64,000 nt of DNA from Mediterraneibacter massiliensis (lineage in GTDB: Bacteria > Bacillota > Clostridia > Lachnospirales > Lachnospiraceae): assembly GCF_001487105.1 (NCBI RefSeq), contig NZ_LN913001.1, positions 519,352 through 583,351 of the forward strand, read 5' to 3'. A program made the translations under genes and the position numbers. Positions 18,086 through 26,050 of this stretch are shown here, piece after piece (position 1 is the stretch's first letter; the number at the start of each line of letters is the position of its first letter). A model generated the notes under the pieces. It did not search any database and was not told the DNA's origin. It saw nothing but the letters and a program-made list of their open reading frames with translations.

Positions 18086-18146
18086 ATATAGTAAAAATGT
18101 ATATGTAAGAAGCAGAAATTTCACTTATGGACACAGATTGTGAGGT

Positions 18147-18782
18147 CTATAAAAGAATGATGCCGTTGCCGGCTCCGATCCGATCCGCTCCGGCGTCGAT
18201 CAAATCTTCTGCGAATGTACGGGTGCGGATACCTCCGCTTGCTTTTATCTGCAGTCGATCGCCTACGGTTTTTTTCATCAGTTTTATATCTTCTACTGTA
18301 GCTCCTCCGGTGGAAAAACCGGTAGAAGTCTTGACAAAGGCGGCGCCTGCTTCTTCAGAAAGCTGACATGCTTTCACTTTTTCTTCTTCTGTGAGAAGAC
18401 AAGTCTCAATGATTACTTTGACAATGGCTGGTTTGGAAGCGTCCACGACGGCCTTGATGTCATCTCTTACACAATCCCAATCTTTATCTTTTATAGCTCC
18501 AATGTTGATGACCATATCGATTTCAGCGGCTCCTGCCTTGACTGCTTCGGAGGCTTCAAAAGCCTTTGCTGTAGTCATCATGGCTCCCAAGGGAAAGCCG
18601 ACTACACAGCATGTCTTGATTTTTGTGCCTTTTAATTCTGAAGCTACGAGCGCGGCGTGACAGGTATTCACGCAGACAGAAGCAAAACCGTGCTCCTTGG
18701 CTTCTTTGCAATAGCGGATGATACTTTCTTTGGTAGCATCTGCTTTCAACATAGTATGATCGATCTTCTTTGCAATATCCAT
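18147..18782 (-). CDS. deoC: Deoxyribose-phosphate aldolase
   Basis: Cleaves 2-deoxyribose-5-phosphate into glyceraldehyde-3-phosphate and acetaldehyde in deoxynucleoside catabolism. The 211-residue class I aldolase has Schiff-base Lys151 in [14 protein letters not shown], with Asp89 (EIDMVIN) and Lys180 (QIKASGGIR) completing the catalytic set. The start is preceded by AGGTAGGAG. It is a single gene convergent with ung. A minus-strand extended -10 (ATTATA at 18916-18921) could be its promoter. Confidence 0.96.
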   Translation of the reverse strand: MDIAKKIDHTMLKADATKESIIRYCKEAKEHGFASVCVNTCHAALVASELKGTKIKTCCVVGFPLGAMMTTAKAFEASEAVKAGAAEIDMVINIGAIKDKDWDCVRDDIKAVVDASKPAIVKVIIETCLLTEEEKVKACQLSEEAGAAFVKTSTGFSTGGATVEDIKLMKKTVGDRLQIKASGGIRTRTFAEDLIDAGADRIGAGNGIILL

Positions 18783-19002
18783 TTTTTTCTCCTACCTTTT
18801 ATAGTAAACTATTTTCCTTGCCGGACAAAGCCCTCCTGAAAGGGATATATTACGGAAGTCCAGATGGGGATGGTGTTTTTCGGAATCTGCATAAACAGAT
18901 ACTCACTGTATGTTTATTATAGCACAGAGAAGTAAGAAATAGTTTTCTTTTCTCAACAGGACAGCCGTATACAAGATCTATGCCGCAGATGTAGAAAAAT
19001 AC

Positions 19003-19031
19003 TTGCAATTTTAACACGGAAGTATTATAAT
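19003..19031 (+). promoter_or_regulatory. Promoter of tRNA-Gly
   Basis: TTGCAA (19003-19008), a 17-base spacer and TATAAT (19026-19031), nine bases before the mature tRNA 5' end. Confidence 0.8.
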
Positions 19032-19040
19032 ATTTCCCAT

Positions 19041-19111
19041 GCAGATGTAGTTCATCGGTAGAATACCAGCTTCCCAAGCTGGGGAGGCGGGTTCGATTCC
19101 CGTCATCTGCT
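19041..19111 (+). tRNA. tRNA-Gly(CCC)
   Basis: A 71-nt cloverleaf: acceptor GCAGATG/CATCTGC, D arm with TTCATCGGTAGAA, anticodon stem CCAGC/GCTGG with loop TTCCCAA (anticodon CCC), T arm GGCGGG-TTCGATT-CCCGTC, discriminator T, as usual for bacterial glycine tRNAs. CCA is not encoded. Confidence 0.95.
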
Positions 19112-19117
19112 TAATAG

Positions 19118-19158
19118 AAGCCGTAAGCGTTGAAAATACAGCGTTTACGGCTTTTTTT
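19118..19158 (+). terminator. Terminator of tRNA-Gly
   Basis: AAGCCGTAAGCGTTG pairs with CAGCGTTTACGGCTT, followed by a run of T. Confidence 0.9.
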
Positions 19159-19367
19159 GATACTCATACAAGGAAAATTTAGATTCCGGCAAACATAAAC
19201 AAGTGAGGTAGAAAAAGCCCTTGATCCATTCCTGGGGCGTATGTTCCGGTTTTATATGCAGTCAGAATTGCAAAATCTATCATCCAGTTATCAACATAGC
19301 AGAGTGTCCATTGTCGTATTCTTCCGTAGCAGGAGGATAAACCCCTTAAGGATTACGACTGTTCTGT
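19159..19367. other. Gene-free stretch with a degraded minus-strand frame
   Basis: No supportable gene. On the minus strand a frame of about 55 codons is open up to a stop at 19179-19181. It includes DNWMIDFAILTAYKTGTYAP but has no good start or RBS. It may be the remnant of a lost gene next to the tRNA. Nothing else is visible. Confidence 0.3.
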
Positions 19368-19396
19368 TTGTGATGACTGTCTAAAGATGATACAAT
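19368..19396 (+). promoter_or_regulatory. Promoter of a candidate small RNA
   Basis: TTGTGA (19368-19373), a 17-base spacer and TACAAT (19391-19396), with a TG at the extended -10 position (19388-19389). No protein gene follows on this strand. Confidence 0.45.
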
Positions 19397-19401
19397 ATTT
19401 T

Positions 19402-19478
19402 TGCAGAGAAATGTGTATAGCACATCTAGTACATCTTCAGATGTATGGCCCGCTCCTGTTGGTGCAGGAGCGGTTTTT
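19402..19478 (+). ncRNA. Candidate small RNA of about 77 nt
   Basis: A compact transcription unit without a protein frame. After the promoter come hairpin 1 (ATGTG-TATAG-CACAT, 19411-19425), hairpin 2 (TACATC-TTCA-GATGTA, 19430-19445) and terminator hairpin 3 (CCGCTCCTG with CAGGAGCGG, 19450-19473) followed by TTTTT. The terminator works only on the plus strand, and no plus-strand gene precedes it, which supports an independent transcript. Its 3' end meets the stop of the convergent hicB-like gene, so an antisense overlap is possible. Function unknown. Confidence 0.4.
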
Positions 19479-19881
19479 AATTTTTACGAATTTTTTGTAA
19501 TAACGCTTCTTGTAAAATTTGAGAAAAATTTACATTTAGTTCTAATGCAGCTGCATTTAACCACGCTGGAAGTGTAACAGTGCGATTTACAGATTTATTG
19601 ACATTAGCCATACGTATAGACGGCATATATACATCAATTAAAACAACGCGCTCGTTCTTTTCTACTGTAATGTCAGATAACCGAGTAGGAGTAGGAAGAT
19701 CTTCACCATCTTTCTCAATTCCAAACATCACACATCCAAGCAATTCACGAGCGGATAAAAGCGCATCATTATCATTGACACCGCTTGTAGCGACATCTAA
19801 ATCGGGAAATACAACAGCAATTTCCTTTCCTTCCTCATAAGTAAAAACAGCAGGATAAAAATAACGTTCTATTTTTTTCAT
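19477..19881 (-). CDS. HicB-like antitoxin without a HicA partner
   Basis: Resembles HicB-family antitoxins of type II systems. The N-terminal partial RNase-H-like fold is seen as YFYPAVFTYEEGKEIAVVFPDLDVATSGVNDNDALLSARELLG (7-49, typical FPDL and A-rich helix). A C-terminal ribbon-helix-helix-like tail follows: NVNKSVNRTVTLPAWLNAAALELNVNFSQILQEALLQKIRKN. The length of 134 residues fits. The RBS GGAGAAAT precedes the ATG. HicA, a short dsRNA-binding toxin, is absent on either side, so this is an orphan regulator or a decayed module. Confidence 0.8.
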   Translation of the reverse strand: MKKIERYFYPAVFTYEEGKEIAVVFPDLDVATSGVNDNDALLSARELLGCVMFGIEKDGEDLPTPTRLSDITVEKNERVVLIDVYMPSIRMANVNKSVNRTVTLPAWLNAAALELNVNFSQILQEALLQKIRKN

Positions 19882-19908
19882 GGTATTTCTCCAATCTATA
19901 ATTTTAAT

Positions 19909-19939
19909 AGTCGGGGCTACCTAAACTGTAGCCCCGACT
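19909..19939 (-). promoter_or_regulatory. Perfect 12-bp hairpin in the hicB leader
   Basis: AGTCGGGGCTAC and GTAGCCCCGACT with a 7-base loop, about 20-30 bases upstream of the hicB ribosome site. No T run follows on the minus strand, so it is more likely a leader structure or a binding site than a terminator. Confidence 0.5.
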
Positions 19940-20001
19940 GTCTTTCTTAATACTTCCCTTGAAGAATAACTTTTCATGTATCATTCTCTCTTGACGATAT
20001 T

Positions 20002-20030
20002 ATAATAACACATATAATTATATTTGCCAA
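20002..20030 (-). promoter_or_regulatory. Predicted promoter of the hicB-like gene
   Basis: Read on the minus strand: TTGGCA (20025-20030), a 17-base spacer, TATTAT (20002-20007). This gives a leader of about 110 bases containing the hairpin at 19909-19939. Confidence 0.45.
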
Positions 20031-20044
20031 TAAGCGGCAACACA

Positions 20045-20113
20045 TTTACAACAAAAATGCCCACAAACAGCGAAAATACGTTGTAAAAAATTAAGAAATT
20101 ATTAAATAATTTC
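20045..20113. promoter_or_regulatory. AT-rich palindromes upstream of the ABC/CARDB operon
   Basis: The 317-bp gap between hicB and the ABC gene holds TTTACAAC (20045-20052) facing GTTGTAAA (20080-20087), and a perfect 19-bp palindrome GAAATTATTAAATAATTTC (20095-20113). These look like regulator sites for one of the divergent genes; no matching regulator is identified. Confidence 0.35.
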
Positions 20114-20198
20114 ACATACAAATATTACAAATTATTTTTTAAACTAGAAAGGTAATAGAAGCCTGAAAAGGGAATAGAAAAAGAAAAGGAGGGGTGGT

Positions 20199-20909
20199 GT
20201 GAGGAAGATCATAGAAGTAAAGAACCTGTATAAGCTCTACCGTGTCGGTGACTCTGCTGTACGGGCGCTGGACGGTGTGGATTTTGCAATATATGAAGGG
20301 GAGTTTTGCGCTATTGTCGGAACATCAGGTTCCGGCAAGTCTACACTTTTAAATATGCTGGCAGGACTGGAAAAACCGACAAAAGGGGAGATCATCATAG
20401 ACGGACAGCATATAGAGGGTCTGAAAGAGGATGCGCTGGTAAAATTCAGGAGGGAAAACGTAGGCTTCATTTTTCAGTCGTTTCATCTGATCGGTACGAT
20501 GAACGCATTAGAAAATGTGGCCTTGCCGCTGAATTTTAGAGGAGAAGCCAGAGACAGCCGTCTAAAAAAGGCAGATAAGATGCTGGATCTGATGAAACTT
20601 ACGAAACATAAGAAACATATGCCCAACCAGATGTCAGGCGGGCAGCAGCAAAGAGTAGGAGTAGCGCGCGCGCTTGTGACAGACCCGAAGATCGTGTTTG
20701 CTGACGAGCCGACAGGAAATTTAGACTCTCATACATCGGAAGATGTCATGCGTCTCATGCGGAAAATTGTGGAGGAACAGAAACGTACACTTGTGATGGT
20801 CACCCATGACAATCATCTGGCCCAGTATGCAGACAGAGTATTCCACATCATAGATGGGAAGATCGTAAAGATAGAAAACTTAGGAGGGAAAAACCATGAA
20901 AATTATTAA
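20199..20909 (+). CDS. ABC transporter ATP-binding protein (MacB/LolD-type)
   Basis: Energises the MacB-type permease two genes downstream. The 236 residues show Walker [10 protein letters not shown] near 41-49, Q-loop [16 protein letters not shown], signature [15 protein letters not shown] near 147-161, Walker [13 protein letters not shown] near 168-179 and switch His in MVTHDN. The start is a GTG preceded by AAAGGAGGGG. The end overlaps the next gene by 14 bases, so the three genes form one coupled operon. Confidence 0.93.
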   Translation: MRKIIEVKNLYKLYRVGDSAVRALDGVDFAIYEGEFCAIVGTSGSGKSTLLNMLAGLEKPTKGEIIIDGQHIEGLKEDALVKFRRENVGFIFQSFHLIGTMNALENVALPLNFRGEARDSRLKKADKMLDLMKLTKHKKHMPNQMSGGQQQRVGVARALVTDPKIVFADEPTGNLDSHTSEDVMRLMRKIVEEQKRTLVMVTHDNHLAQYADRVFHIIDGKIVKIENLGGKNHENY

Positions 20910-22452
20910 AAGGACAGTCAGTATGCTTTGTGCAGCCGTATTGTTGGCAGGCGTACTTATGCCGTCAGGAGTCAAAGCGGAGAGTAAGGCGATCCCGCAG
21001 ATCAAGCTTTCCATAGGAAACGGGCAGAGCACGCCGACCTATCAGGCAGGACAGTCAGTGAAGTTAGAACTGCATATATTAAATCAGGGCACAGCACAAG
21101 CCGAGAACGTAACGATAACCCCTGCCCTGGAAAATGCCGCGGACTGGCCTTTTGAGATCGAAAGCATGAACTACGAAAAGAAAATACAAAACGCCATAGC
21201 AAGCGGACAGGAAGAGACGGTTTCCTGGGATTTTAAGGTACGTTCTGATGTGGAAAGTAAATCGTATCGGCTGAATTTTGTGATCACATATGATGACGGA
21301 ACGAATGAATATGAAGATGACAAGAAATATATCTATGTCAAGGCGGTGGCAAAAGAAGGGGAAAAACCACCTGCTCCACAGGGTGGAGGAGAAAAACCGG
21401 GCGCGGGAGACGCAGGCAGTTCTGGTACGGATGGAACAAGCGGCAGTGACAGCCAGATTTACGGGATGGACGGCGGAATCGTTAACGGGGATCCGGTTGC
21501 ATCCGGAGGAGACACGGGAAGCGCAGGAAGCGCGTCGATTCCCCGTGTGATCGTGACCGGTTTTAGTACGGATCCGGGTGAAGTAAAGGCGGGCAGTGAT
21601 TTTAAACTGGTGGTACATGTAAAGAATACAGCGACATGGACAGGGGTATCTAATATGCTGTTTGATTTTCAGGCGCCTTCTTCCGGTACAGAAGCAGCAG
21701 CGGAAGCACCGGCATTTCTGCCGTCTTCCGGGTCTAGCTCAGTATATCTGGAGAACATCCCAGCGGGGGAGACAAGAGACATCACGATCGACCTGAATGC
21801 AAGGGCGGATTTGGTGCAGAAACCTTACAGCATTGTCATGTCTATGAAATATGAAGATGGAAACCAGGCGCAGTATGAGGGAAATTCCAGTCTTGCGATT
21901 CCGGTCAAGCAGGCAGCAAGATTTGAATTCAGTGAGATCAAGATCGCTCCGGAGAGCATCGCGGTGGGAGAAGAAGCAAATATCACTTGCAGTCTGTATA
22001 ATACCGGACGGATCAAACTTTATAATGTGAAGGCAAAATTCCAGGGCGACGGGATCGAAGGTGAGGAGATTTTTATCGGAAATCTGGAATCTGGAGCAAC
22101 TGGTACGATCGATGGGATCATTACAGGCACTTCCCAGACGGAGGGAGACGGAACATGCAAAATGGTCGTCAGCTATGAAGATGAGGCAGGAAAAGCCTCT
22201 ACTATAGAGAAAGAATTCGTTCTGACTGTGATGGAGCAGGCAGAACCTGCGGATATGGCAGAAATGATGCCAATGGAAGAGGAAAAAGGCTTCCCGGTCC
22301 TGCCGGTAGTGATCGCGGCATTACTTCTGCTTATTGTAATCGTTGTGATCGTGGTGCTCAAGATGAGAAAGAAAAAGAAGATAGCAATAGAAGAGGAGGA
22401 ACTGCTGGATGAGGTGGACCGATTTATTGAGGATGAGCATATCGAGCCTTAA
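20896..22452 (+). CDS. Secreted, membrane-anchored protein with CARDB-like repeats (ABC partner)
   Basis: Extracytoplasmic subunit placed between the ATPase and permease, probably an adaptor that the permease moves. A signal peptide covers about 1-28 (SMLCAAVLLAGVLMPSGVKA). The first CARDB/NEW3-like beta-sandwich is near 33-150 (KLELHILNQGTAQAENVTITP). A Gly/Ser/Pro linker spans about 153-215, then two more sandwiches cover about 220-330 and 345-450 (EANITCSLYNTGRIKLYNVKAKF). A membrane helix near 465-490 is followed by a short Lys/Glu-rich cytoplasmic tail. It overlaps the ATPase gene by 14 and the permease by 44 bases, showing tight coupling. Substrate unknown. Confidence 0.8.
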   Translation: MKIIKRTVSMLCAAVLLAGVLMPSGVKAESKAIPQIKLSIGNGQSTPTYQAGQSVKLELHILNQGTAQAENVTITPALENAADWPFEIESMNYEKKIQNAIASGQEETVSWDFKVRSDVESKSYRLNFVITYDDGTNEYEDDKKYIYVKAVAKEGEKPPAPQGGGEKPGAGDAGSSGTDGTSGSDSQIYGMDGGIVNGDPVASGGDTGSAGSASIPRVIVTGFSTDPGEVKAGSDFKLVVHVKNTATWTGVSNMLFDFQAPSSGTEAAAEAPAFLPSSGSSSVYLENIPAGETRDITIDLNARADLVQKPYSIVMSMKYEDGNQAQYEGNSSLAIPVKQAARFEFSEIKIAPESIAVGEEANITCSLYNTGRIKLYNVKAKFQGDGIEGEEIFIGNLESGATGTIDGIITGTSQTEGDGTCKMVVSYEDEAGKASTIEKEFVLTVMEQAEPADMAEMMPMEEEKGFPVLPVVIAALLLLIVIVVIVVLKMRKKKKIAIEEEELLDEVDRFIEDEHIEP

Positions 22453-23839
22453 ACGCCGGAAGCTGCGGACTTTTCTGACAGTTCTAGGGGTTGTGATCGG
22501 TACGGCTTCTATTGTGGTCATGATTTCTCTGGGACTTGGCATGCAGGAATCTATGTACCGGGAGATCGAGCAGTCAGGGGGAATGACCAGTCTGACTGTC
22601 ACAGGCAAGCAGTCAGATACGGGCATGTACAGCTATTCTTCTATGGAGGGTGAAGAAGAGTCTGATAAGTATATTACGGATGAAGTGATCGCACAACTGA
22701 GAGAACTGGATCATGTCAAGAGTGCAGAGCCAATCCTGAGTCTGAATGCGATAGCGCTGAAAGGAAAATATATGGGGTATCTGGACTTAAGAGGAATGAC
22801 GCCGGGAGGCCTAAAGCAGCTGAAGTTAAATTTGGCTCCGGGTGGAAAACTTCCCGATCCTGACAGTCCCAATTTAGATCTGATCGTGGGAAATGGTGTG
22901 ATCCAGTCTTTTTATGAAGAATCTACAGGAAAAGGGTATTGGGAAACCGGAGAACTGCCGGATATTGATTTTATGCAGGATCAGTTGTTTTTGATCCTGG
23001 ATGAGAGCACATATTTTCAGTCTAAAGAAAGTGCGAGCATGGGATTAGGAGAAGATGGAGGTCAGGCTTCACAGGATGGAACAGGTGGAACGGGAACGGC
23101 AAAAAAAACAGCGAAGAAGTATGTGGTAAAGGCGAGCGGAGTCATAGACGGTGATGTCAATGCGTATAATGCGAATTATTATTATGTCTATTGTGATCTG
23201 GATACATTAAAAGATATGCTGAAAAAAGAATTTCGGGGGAGCGTGATCCCTGGACAGCCCAGCACTAAATCCGGAAAGCCATACAGTAAGTTTGTCTATT
23301 CTTCTGCGGCCGTACAGGCAGATGATATGGATCAGGTGGATGCGTTGTCTGCCCAGATCCGGGAAATGGGCTATAATGTATCTACCAACGCAGAGTATAT
23401 GGAAAGCATGAAGAAGCAATTTGCCATGGTGCAGGCGGTGCTGGGAGGGATTGGCGCGGTATCCTTGCTTGTGGCAGCAATCGGAATTGCCAATACGATG
23501 ATGATGTCTATCTATGAAAGGACGAAAGAGATAGGCGTGATGAAAGTGATCGGCTGCAGCTTGAAAAATATTCGGCAGATGTTCCTCTTAGAAGCGTCGT
23601 TTATCGGTTTTGTAGGTGGAGTGATCGGAAATATCTTAAGTTTTCTGATGTCCTTTGTCATTAATTTTTTGACAGGAAATGGAAGCGCCGTCGGACTGGA
23701 CGGAAATATCTCCTATATTCCGATGTGGCTTGTACTTGCCTCTCTTGCGTTTGCTGTCCTAGTCGGCATGACGGCGGGATATTTCCCGGCTCTCCGGGCT
23801 ATGCGCCTAAGTCCTCTGGCGGCAATCCGAAATGAGTGA
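22409..23839 (+). CDS. MacB/FtsX-type ABC permease
   Basis: Membrane permease of the module. The 476 residues have an N-terminal helix near 18-40 (RTFLTVLGVVIGTASIVVMISL), a MacB periplasmic-core-like domain (about 42-330) and three C-terminal FtsX helices near 345-365, 395-415 and 440-465. The cytoplasmic loop YERTKEIGVMKVIGCSLKNI and the C-terminal ALRAMRLSPLAAIRNE are family hallmarks. The start overlaps the end of the CARDB protein, with GAGGAGG upstream. No two-component system is attached to this module, unlike the other two ABC operons here. Confidence 0.9.
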   Translation: MRWTDLLRMSISSLKRRKLRTFLTVLGVVIGTASIVVMISLGLGMQESMYREIEQSGGMTSLTVTGKQSDTGMYSYSSMEGEEESDKYITDEVIAQLRELDHVKSAEPILSLNAIALKGKYMGYLDLRGMTPGGLKQLKLNLAPGGKLPDPDSPNLDLIVGNGVIQSFYEESTGKGYWETGELPDIDFMQDQLFLILDESTYFQSKESASMGLGEDGGQASQDGTGGTGTAKKTAKKYVVKASGVIDGDVNAYNANYYYVYCDLDTLKDMLKKEFRGSVIPGQPSTKSGKPYSKFVYSSAAVQADDMDQVDALSAQIREMGYNVSTNAEYMESMKKQFAMVQAVLGGIGAVSLLVAAIGIANTMMMSIYERTKEIGVMKVIGCSLKNIRQMFLLEASFIGFVGGVIGNILSFLMSFVINFLTGNGSAVGLDGNISYIPMWLVLASLAFAVLVGMTAGYFPALRAMRLSPLAAIRNE

Positions 23840-23879
23840 TATAAAATAGGCAGAGAGTGCCTATATGTGGCGGCAAAAC

Positions 23880-24143
23880 TTATTCTTCTATGATCTGGAT
23901 CTCCAGGTAATCAAAGTCAATAGAGTCTACGAAATTATCTTGATAGAAACGAGCTTTGTCATGCCGTTTGAATTCAGCGATCGTACTATCCAGCCAGATC
24001 GGCTTGCTTAGATCAAACTCATAACAGATGGCATCCAGTGCATGAAAAATCTTGTGTGTGCGGGTGTCATCTGTCTCATCACAGATTACAGTATCTTTAA
24101 CCATTCGGTTGTCTTTCCACTCTTTTCCCCATAGACGAAACAT
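23880..24143 (-). CDS. Conserved small protein of unknown function
   Basis: Predicted 87-residue soluble protein beginning MFRLWGKEWKDNRMVKDTVI and ending DFDYLEIQIIEE. It is rich in Asp/Glu, with a hydrophobic core (FHALDAICYEFDLSKPIWLDSTIAEFKRH). The ATG at 24143 follows AAAGGAAG with a suitable gap; an upstream in-frame start lacks an RBS. Similar small proteins are common and uncharacterised in Clostridia, so I give no function. It is a single gene between two plus-strand operons. Confidence 0.65.
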   Translation of the reverse strand: MFRLWGKEWKDNRMVKDTVICDETDDTRTHKIFHALDAICYEFDLSKPIWLDSTIAEFKRHDKARFYQDNFVDSIDFDYLEIQIIEE

Positions 24144-24387
24144 ACTATCTTCCTTTCTGTCTGGTGTTTTCAATCATATATGAAGACATTCTATCATACT
24201 TTATGAACAGGCTCAAGGAAGACAAGATGATAAAATCTTTTCGGAGGTCAAGGGGATATTTTTTCTGGTAGTAGGAAAATACTTCCTGTAAAATAAAAAT
24301 ATTCCGCTGAGCAGGAAAAAGTATGTTACTATAGAACTGCCGTGTTAAAAGTATTATGTAAATAGATAGAAAAAGCAGAGGAAAAAT

Positions 24388-25080
24388 ATGACAGAGATAT
24401 TACTTATAGAAGATGATAAAGGGCTGCGCGAAGGGATTGCCATTGGTCTTGGAAGCAAAGAATATCATTTTACAGGCTGTACGACGCTTGCGCAGGCGAG
24501 GGAGACTGTGCGGAAGAAAAAGAAGGAGTATGATCTGGTGATACTGGACTTGAATCTTCCGGATGGAAGCGGATATGATTTTTTGAAAGAATATAGGCAG
24601 CAGACCGATGGCCCGGTACTGATCCTGACTGCCAATGATCTGGAAATGCAGGAAGTGATGGGGTTTGAACTGGGAGCGAATGATTATGTGACAAAACCAT
24701 TCAGTTTGGCGATCCTGCGTGCCAGGATCGCCAATCTTATCAGAAATCATACGAGGCGGGAACAGGCGGTATATGAAAGAAGCCGATATGAAGATGAGCA
24801 TTTATATCTGGATACCAGAGGGTGGGAGTTCAAAAAGGACGGGCAGGAGATCATCTTGAGTCGGACAGAGCAGAAACTTCTGGGGATCTTGCTGGAAAAC
24901 AGGGGGAATACAGTGCCGCGGGAACGTATGCTGGAGAAGATCTGGCAGGATGGCGCTGAATATGTAGAAGAAAATGCCCTTTCCGTGGCTGTCAGCAGAC
25001 TGAGAGCCAAAGTAGAGGAAGACCCGTCTAAACCACGCCATATTCTCAATGTGTATGGGATCGGGTATGTCTGGAAATAG
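24388..25080 (+). CDS. Response regulator of a BceR-like system
   Basis: OmpR-type regulator with receiver and winged helix. Asp54 in LVILDLNLPDGSGYDF, Lys in NDYVTKPFSLAIL near 102-114, and a C-terminal DNA-binding domain with ERMLEKIWQDGAEYVEENALSVAVSRLRAKVEE. Its neighbours (a kinase without membrane helices, then a BceAB-like ABC transporter) match the antimicrobial-peptide sensing arrangement. The predicted binding site is the inverted repeat at 25959-25982 in front of the transporter genes. The kinase starts 15 bases after its stop. Confidence 0.92.
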   Translation: MTEILLIEDDKGLREGIAIGLGSKEYHFTGCTTLAQARETVRKKKKEYDLVILDLNLPDGSGYDFLKEYRQQTDGPVLILTANDLEMQEVMGFELGANDYVTKPFSLAILRARIANLIRNHTRREQAVYERSRYEDEHLYLDTRGWEFKKDGQEIILSRTEQKLLGILLENRGNTVPRERMLEKIWQDGAEYVEENALSVAVSRLRAKVEEDPSKPRHILNVYGIGYVWK

Positions 25081-25095
25081 AGAGGAAACAGAAAA

Positions 25096-25950
25096 ATGGG
25101 CAGATATGTAGGAAGAAAGACATTTGATGTTTTGAATCAGATGCTGGACGGAGCGCTGGACGGAACTTTTACAGAATCAGATTATGACGAAAGTGAACTG
25201 TCAAAACTAGAAGCGAAATGGATGCATTTCCTAAGCGCTTCTGCCCTTGGCAGGGAGACGATAGAAAAAGAAAAACAGTCTATACAGGAACTGGTTTCTG
25301 ATATTTCCCATCAGGTAAAGACGCCGATCGCCAATCTTCTGCTGTACGGAGAAATCTTACAGGAACGGCTGAACGGCGAGGAAAAAGAGATGGCAGAACA
25401 TTTGTTAAAGGAGACCAGACGGCTGGAATTTCTTATCCAGTCTCTTGTAAAGATGTCCCGGCTTGAGACGGACACGATCCAGTTACTTCCCAGGGTGCAG
25501 CCGCTTATGCCGCTTTTAGAAGGTGTGTTGGAAAGAGGCGAGAAGAAGCGGCGAGAAAAAAATATCCAGATCCAAAAGAGTGGATGGGAACAGGCACAGG
25601 AAGCCTGCTTTGATCAGAAATGGACAGAGGAAGCGGTATATAATATTCTGGACAATGCGCTGAAATATACCGGAAAAAATACACGGATCACGATCCGGGT
25701 GGAAGTCTATGAGCTTTTTGTGAGGATTCGGATACAGGATGAAGGCCCAGGTGTGAAAGAAGATGAAGCGCCGCTTTTATTCAAGAGATTTTATCGGAGT
25801 CCTCGTTTCTGCGAACAGGAAGGCGTGGGACTTGGACTCTATCTGGCGAGGGAAATCTTGCGAAAAGAGGGAGGATATATCAAGGTCGCTTCTCCAAAGG
25901 AAGGAGGCTGCGAATTTTCTGTATACCTAAAAAGGCGTTCAGTACAGTGA
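25096..25950 (+). CDS. Soluble histidine kinase of a BceS-like system
   Basis: A 284-residue kinase whose HisKA has phosphoacceptor His72 in SDISHQVKTPIAN and whose HATPase has the N box (NILDNALKYTGKN) and G boxes DEGPGV and GVGLGLYLAREI. There is no clear membrane helix: BceS-type kinases normally have two and sense the transporter, so either the first ~60 residues replace them or signalling is cytoplasmic. The start lies 15 bases after the regulator's stop. Expected to report transporter activity. Confidence 0.88.
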   Translation: MGRYVGRKTFDVLNQMLDGALDGTFTESDYDESELSKLEAKWMHFLSASALGRETIEKEKQSIQELVSDISHQVKTPIANLLLYGEILQERLNGEEKEMAEHLLKETRRLEFLIQSLVKMSRLETDTIQLLPRVQPLMPLLEGVLERGEKKRREKNIQIQKSGWEQAQEACFDQKWTEEAVYNILDNALKYTGKNTRITIRVEVYELFVRIRIQDEGPGVKEDEAPLLFKRFYRSPRFCEQEGVGLGLYLAREILRKEGGYIKVASPKEGGCEFSVYLKRRSVQ

Positions 25951-25958
25951 CAAAAACA

Positions 25959-26016
25959 AAATCTTTCGAAAATGAAAGATTTGGGAAAGGGGATAGAAAG
26001 AGTCGTGTGATATAGT
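25959..26016 (+). promoter_or_regulatory. Predicted regulator site and promoter of the BceAB-like genes
   Basis: The inverted repeat AAATCTTTC-N6-GAAAGATTT (25959-25982) lies upstream of an extended -10 TGATATAGT (26008-26016). No good -35 exists at the normal spacing (AGGGGA at 25988-25993), typical of an activator-dependent promoter. It is placed between the kinase and the ABC genes, the expected position of a BceR-type site. Confidence 0.5.
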
Positions 26017-26050
26017 CTTTTTATAGTGAAATATAAGGAGGCCTAAAAGA

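Noticed and set aside
18042..18089. Mobile repeat between ung and deoC
   Set aside because: The perfect palindrome between convergent genes is better explained as a bidirectional terminator; no second copy seen.
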